Below are positions 12,840-15,583 of a stretch of DNA of 15,583 nt, piece by piece; position 1 is the stretch's first letter, and each line of letters opens with the position of its first letter. The DNA lies in contig JAGBRF010000145.1 in NCBI GenBank assembly GCA_017632555.1, positions 1 to 15,583 on the forward strand, in the 5' to 3' direction. Both the position numbers and the translations under genes were made by a program. Source of the DNA: Alphaproteobacteria bacterium. Lineage in GTDB: Bacteria > Pseudomonadota > Alphaproteobacteria > RF32 > UBA3637. A model generated the notes under the pieces. The model searched no databases and was not told the origin of the DNA. It saw nothing but the letters and a program-made list of their open reading frames with translations.

Positions 12840-14663
12840 TTATAACCTGCCGCGTTCGAATTTGCGTCTGTCGTTACTATCCAACAACTTTTTACGCAAT
12901 CTGATGTTCTTCGGCGTTACTTCCACCAACTCATCTTCATTTATATAAGCCAACGCTTCTTCCAAGCTCATTACGGTTGGCGGTGTCAAGATAATGTTTT
13001 CATCTTTACCGGCCGCACGCATATTCGTCAGCTTTTTACCTTTAATCGGATTGACTTCAATATCACCCGGTTTTGCATTTTCACCAATAATCATACCGGC
13101 ATAAACAGGCGTATTATGTGTGATAAACAATTTACCGCGATCTTGAATACTGAATAATGAATAAGCAACCGCCTTACCTTGTTCCAAAGAAATCAAAGCA
13201 CCGTTATGACGACCTTCAATCGGGCCTTTATACGGACCATATTCGCTGAAAATTCGGTTCATAATACCGGTTCCGCAAGTGTCGGTTAAAAATTCGGAAT
13301 GATATCCGATTAAGCCGCGCGAAGGCGCTTTGAATACAAGCCGAGTCTTGTTGCCACCCGTTGGGTGCATTTCAATCAAATCAGCTTTACGTTCACTCAT
13401 TTTATTGACAACAACGCCCGAATATTCATCATCAACGTCAACAACAACTTCCTCATACGGTTCTGTTTTGGTGCCGTTTTCATCTATGTGGAACAAAACA
13501 CGCGGACGAGAAATAGACAATTCGAATCCTTCACGGCGCATTGTTTCAATTAAAATACCCAATTGCAATTCACCACGACCGGCGACTTCAAAAGCATCTG
13601 TTGATTCGGTACGGGCAATTTTTAATGCCACATTACCCTCCACTTCTTTACATAACCGCTCCCAAATCATACGACTGGTAACCTTGTCGCCGTCTTGACC
13701 GGCAAACGGTGAAGTGTTGATTGAAAAAGTCATTGCCAAAGTCGGCGGGTCAATTGGTTGAGAAGGAATCGCTTCCGTCACTTCATTAGCGCAAAGCGTA
13801 TCCGCAACCGTAGCTTTGTCAAAACCGGCAACGGAAACAATATCTCCGGCAAAAGCTTCGTCCAAAGCGGTTCTTTTCAATCCGCGGAAAGCCATTATTT
13901 TACTGGCTCGGGCGGTTTCAATTGTGTGTCCGTCACGGGAAATAGCTTTGATTTGCGTATTGACTTTCAAACTGCCGCTTTCGATTCGACCCGTTAAAAT
14001 ACGTCCGACAAACGGATCGTATTCCAAAGTTGTCACCAACATAGAAAACGGTGCGTCTTTTTGGCAACGCGGGGCCGGAACGTGTTCCAAAATTTTATCC
14101 ATTAAAGGATAGATGTTTTTGCGTTCATCTTTTTGCAAATCATAAACAGCCCAACCTTCACGACCGGACGCATACAATGTCGGAAAATCCAATTGTTCGT
14201 CTGTTGCACCCATGTTGGCAAACAAATCAAAAACTTCGTTCAAAACTTCGTCAGGACGCGCATCGGGACGATCGGCTTTGTTGATAACAACAATCGGACG
14301 CAAACCCAATTTTAATGCTTTACCGACAACAAACTTTGTTTGAGGCAAAGGACCTTCGGCCGCATCAACCAACAAAATAACACCGTCCACCATGGACAAA
14401 ATACGTTCCACTTCTCCGCCAAAGTCGGCGTGTCCCGGCGTGTCAACAATATTGATACGTGTATCTTTCCATTCAATCGAAGTGCATTTTGCCAAAATCG
14501 TAATACCGCGTTCGCGTTCGATATCGCCACTGTCCATCACGCAAGTTTCGACTTGTTGATTTTCACGGAAAGTACCGCTTTGCTTCAAAAAAGCATCGCA
14601 CAAAGTGGTCTTACCGTGGTCAACGTGAGCAATAATTGCAAAATTTCTGATATCTTCTGTCAT
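12840..14663 (-). CDS. typA: Ribosome-associated GTPase TypA/BipA
   Basis: This 607-residue translational GTPase binds 70S ribosomes and aids large-subunit assembly and stress adaptation. Its length is normal. The G domain shows G1 AHVDHGKT (12-19), switch I RERGITI (50-56), G3 [14 protein letters not shown] (74-87) and G4 NKAD (128-131). EF-Tu-like domain II is followed by EF-G-like domains III and V, with [13 protein letters not shown] and [13 protein letters not shown] in the second half and the BipA-specific C-terminal domain (ending about [16 protein letters not shown]). AAGGGG lies 7 nt before the ATG. It is downstream of pnp on the same strand, 69 bp apart, with a GC-rich hairpin between, and is closed by a strong terminator. 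Confidence 0.96.
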   Translation of the reverse strand: MTEDIRNFAIIAHVDHGKTTLCDAFLKQSGTFRENQQVETCVMDSGDIERERGITILAKCTSIEWKDTRINIVDTPGHADFGGEVERILSMVDGVILLVDAAEGPLPQTKFVVGKALKLGLRPIVVINKADRPDARPDEVLNEVFDLFANMGATDEQLDFPTLYASGREGWAVYDLQKDERKNIYPLMDKILEHVPAPRCQKDAPFSMLVTTLEYDPFVGRILTGRIESGSLKVNTQIKAISRDGHTIETARASKIMAFRGLKRTALDEAFAGDIVSVAGFDKATVADTLCANEVTEAIPSQPIDPPTLAMTFSINTSPFAGQDGDKVTSRMIWERLCKEVEGNVALKIARTESTDAFEVAGRGELQLGILIETMRREGFELSISRPRVLFHIDENGTKTEPYEEVVVDVDDEYSGVVVNKMSERKADLIEMHPTGGNKTRLVFKAPSRGLIGYHSEFLTDTCGTGIMNRIFSEYGPYKGPIEGRHNGALISLEQGKAVAYSLFSIQDRGKLFITHNTPVYAGMIIGENAKPGDIEVNPIKGKKLTNMRAAGKDENIILTPPTVMSLEEALAYINEDELVEVTPKNIRLRKKLLDSNDRRKFERGRL

Positions 14664-14687
14664 TTTTTAACCCCTTCTACGAATAAC

Positions 14688-14710
14688 AGCCCCGCTTAAA
14701 AAACGGGGCT
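14688..14710. terminator. GC-rich hairpin between pnp and typA
   Basis: A 7-bp stem (AGCCCCG 14688-14694 with CGGGGCT 14704-14710) has a 9-nt loop. On the minus strand it lies 22 bp after the pnp stop but is followed by GTTATT, a poor U-tract, so it is either a weak terminator or an mRNA 3'-end stabiliser. The plus-strand tail is TTTC, but no plus gene is present. Confidence 0.5.
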
Positions 14711-14732
14711 TTTCAGTTATTCAACAGATTTT

Positions 14733-15583
14733 TTATTCTGCCTTCTTTTCGTGTTTTTCGTTCTTTTCAGGCAATTCAATCAACTCGCCCGTTTCTTGAT
14801 TGACGCGCTTCATTGATAATTTGATTTTGCCACGGTTATCCATACCCATGCACAAAACCTTTACAACATCGCCTTCTTTCAAAACATCGGACACTTTTTC
14901 AACACGAGTCGGCAAAATTTCTGATACATGAACCAATCCGTCTTGTTGTCCACAGAAATTGACGAAAGCACCAAAGTCCATAATCTTTACAACTTTACCG
15001 TTATAAACTTGACCGGCTTCCGGTTCGCTGACAATGCTCTTTATCCAATCCAAAGCAGCTTGTCCTGCAGCACCGTCAACAGCGGCAATTTTAACAATAC
15101 CATCATCGTTGATATCGACTTTTGCGCCTGTTTTTTCAACAATTTCACGAATGACTTTACCACCCGTTCCGATAACATCGCGGATTTTTTCTTTGTCAAT
15201 TTGAATTTGTGTAATACGCGGTGCATTTGGTGATATTTCAGCACGAGGAGCTTCCAAAGCTTCTGCCATTTTACCCAAAATATGAATACGGCCTTCATGT
15301 GCTTGTGCCAAAGCAATACCCATAATTTCTTTTGTAATGGAAGTAATCTTAATATCCATTTGCAAAGCGGTTACACCGTCTTTTGTACCGGCAACTTTAA
15401 AGTCCATATCGCCCAAGTGATCTTCATCACCCATGATGTCTGTTAAAACGACAAAGTCTTTGTCTTCTTTAATCAAACCCATAGCAATACCGGCAACCGG
15501 CTTTTTCATCGGAACACCGGCATCCATCAAAGACAAACAAGAACCGCAAACCGTTGCCATGGAAGAAGAACCATTGGATTCCA
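14733..15583 (-). CDS. pnp: Polynucleotide phosphorylase, C-terminal part (partial)
   Basis: The 5' part is cut by the right edge; 282 codons remain, reading in frame from [14 protein letters not shown] at the edge. PNPase degrades RNA 3' to 5' by phosphorolysis and is part of the degradosome. The remaining piece holds the end of the second RNase PH domain with the metal-site segment [21 protein letters not shown] domain follows with [19 protein letters not shown] (GTGG in place of the common GKGG). The S1 domain is [20 protein letters not shown] through IKLSMKRV. The tail is short and charged ([13 protein letters not shown]). An internal ATG at 15560 is not a start, because coding continues upstream. 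It precedes typA on the same strand. Confidence 0.95.
   Translation of the reverse strand, partial: ESNGSSSMATVCGSCLSLMDAGVPMKKPVAGIAMGLIKEDKDFVVLTDIMGDEDHLGDMDFKVAGTKDGVTALQMDIKITSITKEIMGIALAQAHEGRIHILGKMAEALEAPRAEISPNAPRITQIQIDKEKIRDVIGTGGKVIREIVEKTGAKVDINDDGIVKIAAVDGAAGQAALDWIKSIVSEPEAGQVYNGKVVKIMDFGAFVNFCGQQDGLVHVSEILPTRVEKVSDVLKEGDVVKVLCMGMDNRGKIKLSMKRVNQETGELIELPEKNEKHEKKAE

Noticed and set aside
1..15583. Defence system, prophage, transposon or CRISPR array
   Set aside because: All genes are housekeeping or small unknowns with uniform composition; no transposase, integrase, terminal repeats or spaced direct repeats were seen.

Overview
The window is about 15.6 kb of AT-rich, gene-dense chromosomal DNA from what looks like an alphaproteobacterium with a small, compact genome. 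The evidence is gene order and gene type: a small heat-shock protein followed directly by a DUF1150 gene, a divergent pair of an MJ0042-type zinc-ribbon membrane protein and an ftsE-ftsX-ydcF-plsC operon, miaB followed by a phoH-like gene, and a histidyl-tRNA synthetase with an REFYQCD motif 2. TAA, TAG and TGA all act as stops, so the standard code applies. I see no insertion sequence, phage gene, CRISPR array, tRNA or rRNA. This is mainly core housekeeping DNA.

Left part (1-2968, minus strand): one operon reading zinc-ribbon/DUF3426-like membrane protein, periplasmic Sel1-repeat protein, miaB, then the first 28 codons of a phoH-like gene cut by the window edge. A near-consensus promoter (3009-3037) drives it and overlaps the promoter region of the divergent operon. 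Centre-left (3046-6368, plus strand): ftsE, ftsX, a DUF218/YdcF protein and a PlsC acyltransferase, each overlapping the next by 1-8 bp, form a cell-envelope operon. A small Lys-rich single-pass membrane protein follows with its own strong promoter, and a hairpin terminator separates it from convergent hisS.

Centre-right (6374-10185, minus strand): ettA, an unknown secreted protein and hisS form a translation-linked operon, translationally coupled at the first junction. Upstream of it lie hsp20 and DUF1150, with a heat-shock (RpoH-like) promoter and a clear terminator. Right part (10964-15583, minus strand): dnaA, a 530-bp non-coding interval, typA/bipA and the 3' part of pnp. The non-coding interval holds a likely dnaA promoter, a candidate small RNA of about 90 nt on the plus strand, the typA terminator and an excess of GANTC sites.

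The points most worth a second look are sequence oddities in otherwise ordinary genes and one intergenic element. MiaB has Phe in place of the third auxiliary-cluster cysteine. DnaA has an altered P-loop and a one-residue deletion in its DNA-binding signature. The dnaA-typA gap encodes a candidate RNA with competing hairpins. Two unrecognised proteins (254 aa secreted, 108 aa Lys-rich membrane) sit in core operons. I found no convincing multi-gene novel system.
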